A stretch of DNA of 64,000 bases, from NCBI GenBank assembly GCA_021464245.1, contig JADCRB010000043.1:1487576-1551575 (forward strand). The letters are read 5' to 3'. Source of the DNA: Carallia brachiata (Eukaryota; Streptophyta; Magnoliopsida; Malpighiales; Rhizophoraceae). Both the position numbers and the translations under genes were made by a program. The notes under the pieces were generated by a model that was not told where the DNA came from, searched no databases, and was given only the letters and a program-made list of their open reading frames with translations. How positions within the stretch are numbered: position 1 is the stretch's first letter; each line of letters begins with the position of its first letter. Positions 1 through 11,078 of the stretch are shown here, piece after piece.

Positions 1-82
1 CAAACAATAATTCAATTGTAAGGAAAAGGGAATATGATTAATTAGTCACGATAAGCCTGCAACCAAAGAGTAAAAGCCTTAC

Positions 83-1540
83 CTTCATGAGTATAGCATC
101 CCCCTTCGGCACACTAACAAAAAAATCTCCTCCAACATGCTCTATACCTACAGTCTCCACAAGAATGTAGTAAGTTAAACAGATGCTATTTTGTACTTCT
201 TGAGCTCACACGGGCACTATCAAGCTGATTCATACAAAAGTGGCATTTGCTTAATTTTAGATAACAAAAAACCGTCAACGAAATGTATGAACATTTGGGA
301 ATGATGGCAGCTATGAAAGTGCAGTCCTAATCAACTCTAGTGATTGACATCATTGATCCATAAGCCATAAAGGTCAGAAGGATTGATTTAACTTGTTACC
401 TGGATAAGTAGGTGCATCAGCAACTGCATGAGGCAGATCATAATTAATGCCCTTGATGTGAGGATGTCTGGAAACAATCATTTTCAGGTTAGCACCAATA
501 CCACCCCCAACATCAACTAATTGGTTAACCTCTTCAAACCCTTTGTAAACCTCAAGGATCCTCTTAATGATCAATGTAGTGTGGTTTGACATGGCTTGAT
601 TGAAAACCCTGTTGAATCTTTGGTCAGTTGCGGGGTATTCAAATGATGTCATTCCAAAAGCCCGGTCAAATGGAAAGCCCCCTTCAAGTATGACATCGTT
701 AAGGTGGTACCTGGGGGAACAATTGCCATTACATCAAACAAAATGTACATTTCTCAGCAATTCAACAACAAAATAGCCAATTCACATCGATTTTCAAATA
801 TCAATTATAAAAGCAGGCAAATAACGATTGCACACATTGTATGGAGCCTCACAAACATTCAATTTTGACCCAACAAGCTGACTTAACAATTAGCAGAATT
901 TTGATACGAGCACCAAGCATAAATATGTCAACCCAATGGATTGGCTTGAGAATTACGGGCTTCGTGTAAGGATGATTTATGGTAAGACAAGTTCTTGTAT
1001 TTGAACTTTTACACGATCAAATTCTCTTGAACTTGTAAGTAAGAATTAGTCTCACGTGCAAAACGTGCGAGAATATCTCATGCCACGAGAAAAAACAAAA
1101 AAAAACATAATTCTGTTGGGAAATTAATACCAGCTTTTAAAGAAGATCTCATCATGGTGCAACAGAACCAGAGGAGCAATAGACCCTGCTCCATCTTCTT
1201 GATTTGTAGTAAAGAACTTGCACACGGGTGCAGCACCATACGCTCTCACAATCTCCCCATTCTCTGTGGTGGATACACAGCACTTGATCACATCGAAGCT
1301 GGCCAGAAAACGCAGCATCCGGTCAATCAGGAAAGCTGCATCTGGGTTCTTTGCGGGAATGCGCGCCGCTATCTCCGAGGACGAGAGCCACGCACCGCCG
1401 TTGGTTGCAGAGGACAGGATTTCGATGATATTGAGCTCAATAGCCGACTTCAGTACCATGGGAAGAGCCCCGAAGTTTGCCAGAATGATTGCTAGCTTGC
1501 CCGTTTCTTCCTCCTCATGTTGATTCTTACTTTCAGCCAT
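83..1540 (-). CDS. COMT-like: COMT-like O-methyltransferase, 5' three exons (3' end outside window)
   Basis: Predicted SAM-dependent O-methyltransferase of the plant caffeic acid/flavonoid (class II) type, acting on phenolic hydroxyls in the cytosol. Exons on the minus strand: 1540-1131, 710-400 and 147-83, all with GT-AG borders and consistent phase (410+311+65 nt = 262 codons). The last exon, with the catalytic His region, lies left of the window. Residues 1-120 form the dimerisation domain (for example [10 protein letters not shown]). SAM motif [10 protein letters not shown], is at about 201-209, motif [10 protein letters not shown] at about 224-231, EHVGGDFF at 243-250 and [10 protein letters not shown] at 253-262. 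I chose the start at 1540 (MAESKNQ) because family members begin like this; an in-frame ATG at 1630 would add an unconserved leader. No stop or frameshift is seen in the three exons. The substrate cannot be decided from this part. Confidence 0.9.
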
Positions 1541-1780
1541 AGCTGAGACTATAGAATTGGTGGTGTTAAGCTCAAAAAACAAAGAACTGATGGGTCGTCT
1601 GTGGCAACATAGCACTGATGACTCATGCATTTATACCTACGAAAAAGCAGGAGACTGATTGATTGTTGATAGAGACTACCTTTGCGAGTGGCGGTAGGTA
1701 ACGATGTTGCCAAGTGAATCGACGCAGTGGACTGTGAATCCACCACGTCGGGCGAAAGGAATAGATGACCGCATCATGTA

Positions 1781-1789
1781 CTATTTATG
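1781..1789 (-). promoter_or_regulatory. Possible TATA box of the COMT-like gene
   Basis: The minus strand reads GCATAAATAG here, about 240 nt before the chosen ATG. It would give a 5' UTR of roughly 200 nt. The AT-rich surroundings make a chance match possible. Confidence 0.3.
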
Positions 1790-1799
1790 CTTTGTTTGA

Positions 1800-2570
1800 T
1801 TGCAAGAAAACAAATAAAAAAAAATAAAATAAAAAATAATATAATAATAATAATATTATGATTAATAAAAAATAATAATTAAAAAATTGTGAAAAAAATG
1901 ATAAATAGTAATTTTTGAAAAAAATAAAAATTAATTATTTAAATAAATAAAAAATAATATAAATAAAAAATAATTTATTATTATTATTTTTTATTTTTTC
2001 TTATGTTTTGAAAGATTTGTATCATATACGCAGGCGAGGCTGGGGACCTGAGACCAATAAGGCCGTACTAATACCGAAAAATCTATGTATGTCAAGTATA
2101 AAGTTGTAAACATATATTACATTTAAAAATAAAATTATTAAATTAATTATATATTTTTTATTAATTATAAATTATATAATTGTATAGTAATGTTCTAATA
2201 CTATTTTAATAATGTTCAAAAAAATTTTGTTGTTTTATAACTCGTTAGGACACGCGCACATGGTGGAGCCCCTCATATGATGAGTCGGGCATAATGTTAA
2301 AAGTGGGACGGGCCAACTCATTAGATTTCATTTATGTCGTCGTTGGTTATTAAAAAATTGTAAAAAAAAATTTATGAAAAAATAAAATTATTTAAATTGA
2401 TGAAAAAGTTGTGAGAAAGAAAAAAAAAAAAATAATTTATGAAAAAAAGTGTAAAAATTTGTTATTTGAATTGATGAGAAAATTATAAAAAATAAAAAGA
2501 AAAAATAATATAATAATAATGATAATTTTTAAACAAAAATTGTGAAGGTTCGTTGGGCACAAGGAACCCC
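1800..2570. other. AT-rich intergenic DNA, no gene
   Basis: Runs of AATAAT and AAATAAAA near 1800-2010 face TTATTATT runs, so the stretch is partly self-complementary and may hold decayed MITEs. Long A tracts recur at 2350-2520. No coding sequence is seen. Confidence 0.5.
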
Positions 2571-2694
2571 ATTCCGTCCTAGGCGCATACCTGGCTAACC
2601 CAGCGGCCACACCATTGCCCGCCGCTCTTATGTTTTTTTGTTTGTTGCAAGGGAGGGATAAATCTAAAAGAAAAAAAAGCCTATCTGAGTAACC

Positions 2695-2865
2695 ACATCA
2701 TGCCAAAAAGCCACCCGCAGATGTCCTCTTGGAGAATAGTCGAAGTAGCAAGAGCAGGAAGCTGCAGCTTGATCAAACTAGATTCTTGGTCAAGGACCAT
2801 GGAGGCAAGGAGGTCGGCCAACCAGTTGCCCTTCCTGTGGACAACCCAGTCCTTACCACCGCTCT
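2695..2865 (-). pseudogene. LINE remnant: C-terminal end of an RNase H-like (RVT_3) domain
   Basis: Read on the minus strand, the frame gives VVHRKGNWLADLLASM followed by a Gln/Leu-rich tail and a stop. The HRKGNWLAD stretch matches the usual end (H.REGN..AD.LA) of the RNase H-like domain in plant non-LTR retrotransposon ORF2 proteins. The upstream catalytic part is missing, and the frame runs straight into the inverted repeat at 2866, so this is a fragment. Confidence 0.55.
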
Positions 2866-3543
2866 ATAAATATGCTTTAACTGCACGCACCAGTCCCTTC
2901 CAAAGCAACTCTTGGTAATTAAAATTTTTTTTTTTTTTTTTTGACATGAGGTAATTAAATTTGAATAGGGATGAATTTTTCTGAAAATGATCTGTGGGAA
3001 AGACACGCGTTTGATGAGAAGGCCCTTTTAATGTCCAACGCACAATTAATGGCCAATTGCGCACTTCGATGCTGCCTTATTCCTATTGGTCGGGTAGTCG
3101 GCCATCACATGGCCTGCGCAAATGGCCATAGAATTTTGCGGGCCATCAAATTCCCAACAATTAGGCCGCACAATTATTGGAGTCTATTATTTGTCACATT
3201 CGGCCACAATTATTATTTGAGTCAATTATTCGAGTCACATTGATTCCATTATTTGAGTCACGTGGCCAAACTGTTGGGACTTTGATGGCCCGCAACGGCC
3301 AAATTATATGGCCATTTGTGTAGGCCATGCGATGGCCAACCACCCGACCAATAGGAATAAGGCAGCATCGAAGTGCGCAATCGACTATTAATTGTGAGTT
3401 GGACATTAAAAGGGCCTCGTCATCAAACGGGTATTTTTCCCACCTATCATTTTCAGAAAAATTCACCCCCATTCAAATTTAATTACCAAGAGTTACCTTA
3501 GGAGGGACAGGTGCGTGTACTTAAAGCACATTTATAGAGAGGA
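2866..3543. repeat. Large imperfect inverted repeat (foldback element)
   Basis: The left arm (about 2866-3215) and right arm (about 3225-3543) are reverse complements over nearly their whole length. For instance CTTATTCCTATTGGTCGGGT occurs forward at about 3077 and reversed at about 3340. The left arm carries an extra T tract and a short duplication (2925-2955) that the right arm lacks. The open frames on the two strands (2971-3243 plus, 3194-3472 minus) are mirror images and not independent genes. Both outer ends carry CTCTATAAAT, pointing inward. No clear TSD is seen. It could be a foldback or MULE-like transposon, or an inverted duplication able to form a long RNA hairpin. Confidence 0.85.
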
Positions 3544-3544
3544 A

Positions 3545-3746
3545 TGGGAGCTCCTTGTGCTCAACAAACGTCTAAGTGAAATCAAGCAACTTTTTGTAGC
3601 AGGATAGTTTTGGGGGGTTTGCTGTCCTTGATCTGTTTGTATCTACTACTCTGTTAGGCTTACAAGCCTCTATACTGACCCAAAGAGAAAAAAAAAAAAT
3701 CCAAGAGAAGCTAAATACAAAGTATTGTAGTGAGTAAATACAGACT
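3545..3746. other. Unassigned stretch ending in an A tract, possible retroposon tail
   Basis: T/C-rich sequence ends in GACCCAAAGAG plus a run of A at about 3690-3702, as at the 3' end of a LINE. No TSD or coding frame supports this firmly. Confidence 0.25.
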
Positions 3747-3754
3747 CTTGAGTG

Positions 3755-4320
3755 TAGGGGTATTCACGATTTAATTAACTGAATTAAATTTTTATAATTA
3801 TTTTTGAACTGAAATTTTTAGTTGCATAAAATTGAAAACTGTTCCTGAACTGAAAATTCAGTTAACTGAAGATTTCAGTTTAATTTCAATTAAATGTTCG
3901 GTTAACTAAATTTAGCAAAAAAAATTAAAATTATAATTTAAATATAAAAAAACTATTTTTCATATATATATATATATATATATATAATTATAAATATCAT
4001 TATATATAAAAAATAAATAAGTAATTATTTGAGGTATACTAATATTTTATTAACATCTATTTGTTAATAAGTGTTGTATTAATAATATTTTTTCATATTT
4101 TTATAAATAAAAATAAAAAAAAATGTATATAATAGCATTTTAATTTGGTTCAGTTAACTTCAGTTTTCTAAAATCAAAGACTGAAACTGAACTGAAAATT
4201 TTAATTTTTATTCGGTTCGGTTAACTGATTATAAAATCGGTTCAATTAACTGAAAATTCAATTCAATTCAACTCAGTTTTCCCAATTAACTAAAATTTTC
4301 AATTTTTTTGAACACCCTTA
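3755..4320. mobile_element. hAT-type MITE, 566 bp
   Basis: The element starts TAGGGGTATTCA and ends TGAACACCCTTA, an imperfect terminal inverted repeat of the common plant hAT MITE type. It is flanked by CTTGAGTG (3747-3754) and ATTGAGTG (4321-4328), an 8-bp TSD with one mismatch. The interior is rich in TTAACTGAA motifs in both orientations, so it can fold back, and holds a (TA)n tract at about 3963-3986. No transposase frame is present, so it is non-autonomous. Confidence 0.8.
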
Positions 4321-4329
4321 ATTGAGTGA

Positions 4330-5023
4330 TTTCAAGTATAAATAAGTTTTGAATAGTTAGGTATATTGAGTATATTTTGTATATTTATTATTATTTCATT
4401 GTAAAATATTTTTTAATTGTTTTCTCGTACACATAGACTAATAGCCAAATCGCACAAATTCTGGTAATTTTGAGATTCATGCTTGCTATTATTTTTACCA
4501 CAAACTATTATTTCACCAAATAATCCGTACAGATTTGAGAATCTAGTGAGTTCGTTCTCAACAGGAATCAATTCGGAACCAAAATATTCCCCTAAAATGA
4601 TGCAGATATAGGAAGGAAATCGGACACCAGCACAGGAAAGTGTATTGGGTCACCCACGAAATTGCCTAACAAATCAGACAATTATGAAATCTCTTTTTTG
4701 AGGTTCTTTACTTGGAGGCGAACCCCCGGATGTAAGAAAAATTTAGTCCAGAGTTGTCTTTGGTCATTTGCTTAGATACCCATTTAGAGGACTATCCAGC
4801 ATATAAGCGGCAGAAACAGAAAGTTGACTCTAATTTTTTTTTTTCCTTTTTTCGCCCTATTTGTGTGTGGATTTTGGTCCGGCTAAACTGCCGGACGGTG
4901 CAGCAGCGAACCAATGACTCCGAGACTGGGGACCGGCACGTCGATTGTTAATAATTGATTCGGTTCAAAACCATATTTGAGTGAGCAGACACATTCAAAG
5001 CGGAAGAAATTATTACCCAGTTT
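4330..5023. other. Intergenic DNA without recognised features
   Basis: Mixed AT-rich sequence, with a less AT-rich patch at 4740-4950. No coding frame with family resemblance and no repeat ends were recognised. Confidence 0.4.
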
Positions 5024-5034
5024 AGCTAGAAAGG

Positions 5035-5305
5035 CCATCCGATAGTTTAGATGATAATTTAATGTGTTTTTTTTTTATATATCTAAATTTGAGTTCTCTT
5101 CTTGATACATGCCTTAATAAATTGAAAATTTATGTTAAGAGCCAGTACTAAGATTCAGACTATTTAGGTTAAGGTCGGATGTGAAAGAGAAAGTCTACTT
5201 AAATTTATTAATATTTAGATGGTGTATCTACATCTATTGAAATAATTGACTAGTTAAAAGAGGTATGTTGAATACCTCTTTTTGGCAAAAAAAAAAAAAA
5301 AAAAA
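5035..5305 (+). mobile_element. SINE-like retroposon with poly(A) tail
   Basis: About 270 bp ending in a long A tract (5287-5306). It is flanked by AGCTAGAAAGG (5024-5034) and AGCTAGTGAGGG (from 5306), an imperfect TSD. The head has a TAGTTTAGATG stretch and a TTTGAGTTCTC stretch that look like decayed tRNA A and B boxes. A small hairpin (AGAGGTAT...ATACCTCT) precedes the tail. Confidence 0.45.
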
Positions 5306-5317
5306 AGCTAGTGAGGG

Positions 5318-6298
5318 ATTTAATTCGCAATCAAATTATGCGGCTAAATAACTAATAAGTACTCAAATTTTCAAAAGGGCAGGCTGTTGTTTTTTCTTTA
5401 ATTTTTTCCTATTCAGTTTTCTTATCATTATTCCTATTCTTAAAGATGAAACACAATACGTGCGCCCAAACGCACTGGTTTTCACTCCAAAATTTTGCTG
5501 AACATGGCAACATTATTGCGCTGGAAATCCGTAATGTGGTACAATTTAGTAAAATTTACAACACAAAAGTAACATCTTCTTAAGTCATGCCCTTGCTAGT
5601 TTCAAACAGATTTTGTTCCTATTTTTCATGTATCATCTAAATGGACAATTTGCACACCAAATAATCTATAAAAAAAAAAGTAAAAATACCAAAACAGAAT
5701 ATTTGTTCACAAGAAATCGTCACTTTTAACTAGTTAACAGATTTACGTGGCCGCATAAATGATTAAAGTTTCATTACACGAGAGACAGTAAACTTGATGT
5801 GTCCTAGTTGTGGACCTATGTTTAACAAAAACGAGTTGAACAACCATTTATGTTCCTCATCATTAATTGTGATCATACCTCGAAAAATTAAAGATATGCA
5901 GACAATGTAACATATTTGAAATGATGTATTAGAGCTCATTCAAGGAACAAAATACTGGACAGGTTAGTGCCTTTCCAGTTTCCAGCCTCTTGTTATAAAA
6001 TAGGCGCTGCATACCAAAATCTTGTCAGTCAGTGTCTTTCTGTAAGAAAACCTTGCACAAAGCCAAATTTCCCGTCACCCGCATGCATTTCATCATCCCA
6101 AGCGCACCCACAGGGGTACAATGGCTTTCGGTTCGTTGTCAGACATTACAAAACCCAAACAGCAAACAGCTCCATTCAGGAATCGAGAATGGATGATATA
6201 AGATCCTCTCTCCCACTCTACATAAACCTAAAGTCATGACATTTTGACGTTATACACAGGTGCCATAACGTCACAATGATTCTGACTTTAAGACACCT
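5318..6298. other. Intergenic DNA / probable 3' UTR of the TTC33-like gene
   Basis: The stretch next to 6299 (about 5960-6298) is less AT-rich and probably contains the 3' UTR of the minus-strand gene. A 90-codon open frame on the plus strand at 5967-6239 has no family resemblance, so I did not call it. Confidence 0.4.
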
Positions 6299-9195
6299 TC
6301 AAGAGCTCTCCTTGCTTTCACCAACAACATAACGACTTTTATTTGCATCCACGCCAGAGGAATGAAGTTGTTTTCTCCTTTTTACAAGATGTAATGCAGT
6401 ATGCCGATCATCTTGAGCCTCCTTAAAATCAGGCTGCAGATGGTTATATATGTAGAAGACGGTGTTATAGACATATAGACAAAACACTTTATGCTCAACA
6501 CAAAGATTGCATGCTCTTAAAAGCTAACTTCCAAAATGAATCTGCTATTTCAGAAGAAAATATTGTTTACGGCATCTTATTTCATAAAAGTAAGCAAACT
6601 CAGCAAAATTCCAACAAAAATGAGTAGGCAAAGTTTAAATCATCCAATGATGTCTGCCTTTTGAGAATCTTGTGCTCGTCGAGGGAAATAAGCCACAAAA
6701 TCCTAAGAAACTACCAAATCATGTTCCAGACCCAAAGCCAAATACAATATGATCCCAAGGCCTCTGATAAGAAAGTACCTTTATCGCTAATGCTCTGTCA
6801 AAGCTTTCAATAGCACTATCAGGCTCCCCAAAGTTCAATTGAGCTCTACCAAGGGTGACCCATGCCTGATAATATCAGAAGTTGCACACAATAAATAAAT
6901 AAATAAATAAAATAGGACATTAGCCAAAAGAAATACATTCTACGAGTTTTATTAAAATGCTTAAAGAACTGAAATAAGTCATGTATGTGAAATTAGATGG
7001 GACTTCCATTTAAACCACCTCAGACAACAAGAAGTCAACAAATGTTTTTACAAGGGCCACAACAAAAACATTAATGGATTAGGAAAACAAGTGTTACGGT
7101 CATAACTGCATTGGAAACAAAAAAATGATGGAGAGTAATTCCTCAACAAAAAATAACAATAAATGAAAGGCAAGATGAGTAGGTGTATATAAAAACACAC
7201 AAAGTTGATCGCTTGAGTAGATGAAGTATTGCAGGAAACAATTTATGTTGACAATCCCACTTAACCTATAACTTAGGCTTAGTTGAGTTGGTTCCAGTTA
7301 TTTGTACATAGAGACAGTCAAGATGGAGGAAACTTCTTCAAGAAAATATTCTTTGGATATCCTAAATGCGTATCTAGCCCTAGGCATCACATGAACCATT
7401 CAACTAACAAAAGCATCCAGATTATTTTCAAAACCTCATGGAGTTTGGCAGGAAATGTTTACAAGGAAGTACGAATTTAAAAACAACCCACAAGTTTGAT
7501 ATGTAATGATTCCTTGAATATTTGACGAACAAATCCATATAAAGAAGAAAGCAAATAATTAGACCATCAGACATGCAGATAATGTATATAGAAAAAGGAC
7601 ATGAATAAAGATCTTAGCATTTCCGTGCCTCAGCCCATGCAGGTTCCAGTTCAGTAGCTCCTATCAAGTGAAATCCAAAAATAAGTACATTAAGGATCTC
7701 AAAATTGTATCTTTCAAATAGACTGCACATGAAAAGGAAAGCATGAAACAGAGATGGAGTAAATCAAATAAATCATCAAAAAAAAAAAAAAAAAGAAACA
7801 GGGCTCATCAGATATGGGACACACGAGTTGCTGCCTTCAATGCACTCCATGCACCTCCTATTTCAAGTAAAACTTGTGCTTTCTGTTCATGCAAGACTGC
7901 ACTTTCAGGCATCAAGATAAGGGCAGCCTCCCACTTCCCTAGCGCTTCTCGGTATTTTCCATCCTTTAAAAGAAACATACATTACAAACATTGAATATAA
8001 AAGATAATGAAACTAACATCACCACGTGATAATGCAACTATAGCAAAGTCATGCTTGTCAACCACTTGAAGCTTCTAAAATCATCTGCCTGAGCAATTCA
8101 CCATATATATGGCAGAAGGTAGAAGATCATATGTCATGCATACTTATATGATTATATACGATTTCAATGACCGCACACGCAAGAGCACACCACAATCTAT
8201 TCACAACCAAAATGGGGTGAATAAAAATTGACAACTAAATTTTGAGAAAAATGTAAAGGAAAACAAACATACTACCGAAGAGAAGAATTGCATATCGCGA
8301 AAGACCAGTTCCAGGCAAAAATGTAACTAACCGAAAACATAATCAGAAGAAAGATAATAAATACAAATTAAATAGCAGGAAAAAGAATAAAAATTGTGTG
8401 TTACCATTTAACAATTCAAAGTCCTGTCTAACACTACTCAATTTTCCTGAGAAGAAAAAGTTTACCAGAAAATTAAATTATAAAACCATCGCTTGGCTCA
8501 TTCCCATTCAATCAATAACATTACCCAAGTGACAAAAGCTTCATGGATGCAACCAACATACACCAATCCACGATTACAACAAAAACAGATACCAGAAAAA
8601 GGGACGATATTCCCAATTAACCAACAATACCCAAAAAAAATAAGGCCACTGCTTGTCAGCCTTCATTGAGACAATGAACTTCCTTTTACAATCACAGTAC
8701 ATGGTGTCCACAAAAGAAGCAAAACAAAAGGAGAATCCAATCCCTCAGTAGATTAATACCTAAAAACTGGTACTCCAAAATAAAAAAATAAAAAAAAAAA
8801 TTCCAAGACCCACCCATATGTGGCCACTCATCCAATACGTGAAGAAAGCCACAAAGTTGAAACCTTTACACCTAAATAAATTCATAGTAGGGGAAACCAA
8901 ATCAAAGTGGCAGACAAAAGGGTTGGATTATCAAAGGGAATAATATAACTAAAAATACCTCGGCGAGCTTGTTTCCTTGGGATTGAAAGGACTCGGAGAG
9001 TTTTCTATTGGATTCTGAATCATGGGTTTCGTTAGCGGCAGCCGTTGGTAGCTTGTCATCATCGCTACTAGTAGCGTTCTTGAGGTTGTTCTCTGCGGTT
9101 TCTTGGTCTTCTTGATCAAAAGGTAGGTTTGGGTAGTTTGATATGGCTCCCAAAGGCCGCTTCTTGTTCTCTTTCTTTTTCCATGTAACTTTCAT
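6299..9195 (-). CDS. TTC33: TPR protein of the TTC33 type, five exons, copy 1
   Basis: Small soluble TPR scaffold protein related to tetratricopeptide repeat protein 33; its partners in plants are unknown to me. Exons on the minus strand: 9195-8959, 7963-7825, 7660-7629, 6865-6779 and 6433-6299 (630 nt, 209 residues plus TGA). Residues 1-67 are polar and acidic (QEDQETAENN, SSDDDK). TPR-like helices run from about 68 to 180: FQSQGNKLAE/DGKYREALGKWEAAL, then VLHEQKAQVLLEIGGAWSALKAAT, then AWVTLGRAQLNFGEPDSAIESF. The C-terminus is basic (KRRKQ) then polar. Borders are GT-AG except the exon 3 donor, GAG|GCACGG, where the duplicate at about 19.3 kb has GT. Without splicing there, a stop follows after a few codons. 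Intron 1 is about 1 kb. Everything from intron 4 leftward (below 6636) is unique, so only this copy keeps the last exon. Confidence 0.85.
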
Positions 9196-9330
9196 CTCTC
9201 TTTCTCTCTCTTGCTCGCTCGCTGCTGCTGGCTTTTTTTTTTTTTTTGCAGTTTCAGACTTGCAGGTGCTTTCCTGACAGGACTACATCATAATTCCATG
9301 AAACCTCCCAGCTTCGGGCCTTCAGCTGTG
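6636..9330. repeat. Segmental duplication A, copy 1 (TTC33 exons 1-4)
   Basis: Matches 18296-21010 closely in exons and introns alike, beginning at TTTAAATCATCCAATGA in intron 4. The breakpoint is inside the gene, which explains the lack of exon 5 in the other copy. Confidence 0.9.
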
Positions 9331-10238
9331 TTATTTGTTGTCGGTTAAACTAGTGTGTCTGTCCATCGGCCGACTTGTTTGGTTTTGGTCGACTTGTTAG
9401 GCCGAGTCGTTAAAACTATACTGGTCCAGTCCATTAAAAAAAACTCAGCCCAATTCCTTTCTGGTCCATTTACGAAATATTACGAGTAATAATGCTAAAA
9501 TACGCCTAGACCAAAAAAAATAAAAAAGCTAAAATATGCCAAAACCAAGATAAATTTGCAAAAAACCAAAAAAAAAAAAAAAGCTAAAATATTCGAAGCC
9601 GAAGGAAACTCTGGTGGAGGCCTGCAGTGATCCTGGCGTTTTTCCTTTTTGGTCCATTTCTGGAATATTATGAGTAATAATGCTAAAATATGACTTCCCT
9701 TCCTTAATTGTGTTGCAAACTGGTCAGCGAATTCTGCTTTTCCGCTCAATTGGGGTCTTCATATGTTCTATCAGCCCAGGAGAGGAGTGCGCCACCTCCT
9801 GCAAGATACAATATTTAATGTGTAACTTGCTTTTAGCTTAGGCTTTGGCCTCTATAATTACCCACATATATATATATATATATATATATGACTATTATCA
9901 CTTCAATTTTTTTATTTTTCAGATTAAAACATGATAAAATATGACTAAGTTTAAACTCTTGGACTTTAATATGAAATTTAAAAAAAAAAAAATACTTATG
10001 TTGCATAAATTATCGTTAAATAAACTTACAAATGAAAAAAAAAAGGAAAGAAAAAAAAAGCTAAAATACGTGTACCAAAATATTTGTACTCAATTTTCTC
10101 CCACATCAACTTGGCAGACTTTTCGACGACTTGTATGGTTGTTTTGCTATTCGGGTAGTCATGATCATGATTGTATGCCGCATGCGTAAACTTGTTTAAA
10201 AATGATTATAGTTATTTACTCAGAGTATTGGCACAAAT

Positions 10239-11078
10239 ACTCTATTTTCAGGTAATCCAATCTCCGATCGCTATCATGTACCGCTTCTTGATAAGTTGCA
10301 TCGAGAGTGATTCTGAGTTGGTACTGCATTCTGTGCAGCTTGTCGGTCCTTAGTAGCCGTTTTCTTCAGATCTTGGTGTCTGGTTGTTGTTTTTGCATCT
10401 ATTATCTAGTTGCCTTGTTTGGTTTGGTTTGCTCTCGATCTTGGTCTTCGTTTGTCCTCTAGTCGACGCTCCGACGAGTTTGCTTTCTCCCTCACCGTCC
10501 TCGGCCGCCTCCGGGGACGGGGTGTCGATGGGGGAGGCTTTTGTTTTTTGTGTTTGGGCGGGCCTTGTACAGTGACGGTGCTTTTTGGTGGTCTAGCGGT
10601 CCTGGTAGTCCGTAGTCTCTCAGGGTTGAGGGTCCTACAAGTGTGCGCATCTCCAGGTTGTTGTTTCCGTCTGTTCCTTACTGCTCCGGTGGATTCGAGG
10701 GAGTGTTAGGCAGCTATGTCTGCTGTTGTAGCCTTTGGCGAGTTGTTGCCTTTGGCAGTGGGGCTCTCACCGGTCTGCGCCAATGCCGACCGATCCTGTT
10801 TGCACGGCGGGTCGTGAAGCCGATTCGGGCCGAGTCAGCCTTTCGGCCTATGGGCCATCCTGTAGCTGGGCTTTGGGCCTGGTCTGTTGCAAGCTTAGTT
10901 GTGTTCTGTGTTGAGGCCTTCCTCTTTGGGTTTGTGGGCTGTTTATGGTTGTTTTGAACTGTTTATCTATGTACTGGATTTTTGGGTCTTCCCTTTTTAC
11001 TGTTGGTTTCTAATATATAAATTTATTTTTTATTTGGCTAAAAAAATAAAATAAATAAAAAAAAAACTCTATTTTCAG
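10239..11078 (+). mobile_element. Truncated non-LTR retroposon, 814 bp, with 13-bp TSD
   Basis: ACTCTATTTTCAG occurs at 10239-10251 and again at 11066-11078. The insert between (10252-11065) ends in an A-rich tail (TTTGGCTAAAAAAATAAAAT...). It is much richer in G+C than its surroundings. It is absent from unit 2 and unit 3. The overlapping open frames inside (10171-10957) do not look like a conserved protein; most of the insert is probably a LINE 3' region. No reverse transcriptase motif is present. Confidence 0.8.

Noticed and set aside
1124..1630. Upstream in-frame ATG at 1630 as the start of the COMT-like gene
   Set aside because: The extra residues (MHESSVLCCHRRP...) are unlike the family; MAESKNQ at 1540 is the typical start.
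2971..3472. Two open frames of about 90 codons on opposite strands with similar proteins
   Set aside because: They are the two arms of one inverted repeat read in mirror image; no family resemblance.
5967..6239. 90-codon plus-strand open frame
   Set aside because: No motif, and it lies in the probable 3' UTR of the minus-strand TTC33-like gene.
10171..10957. Several overlapping open frames in the GC-rich stretch
   Set aside because: They come from low stop-codon frequency in GC-rich DNA inside a TSD-flanked retroposon; no conserved motif.
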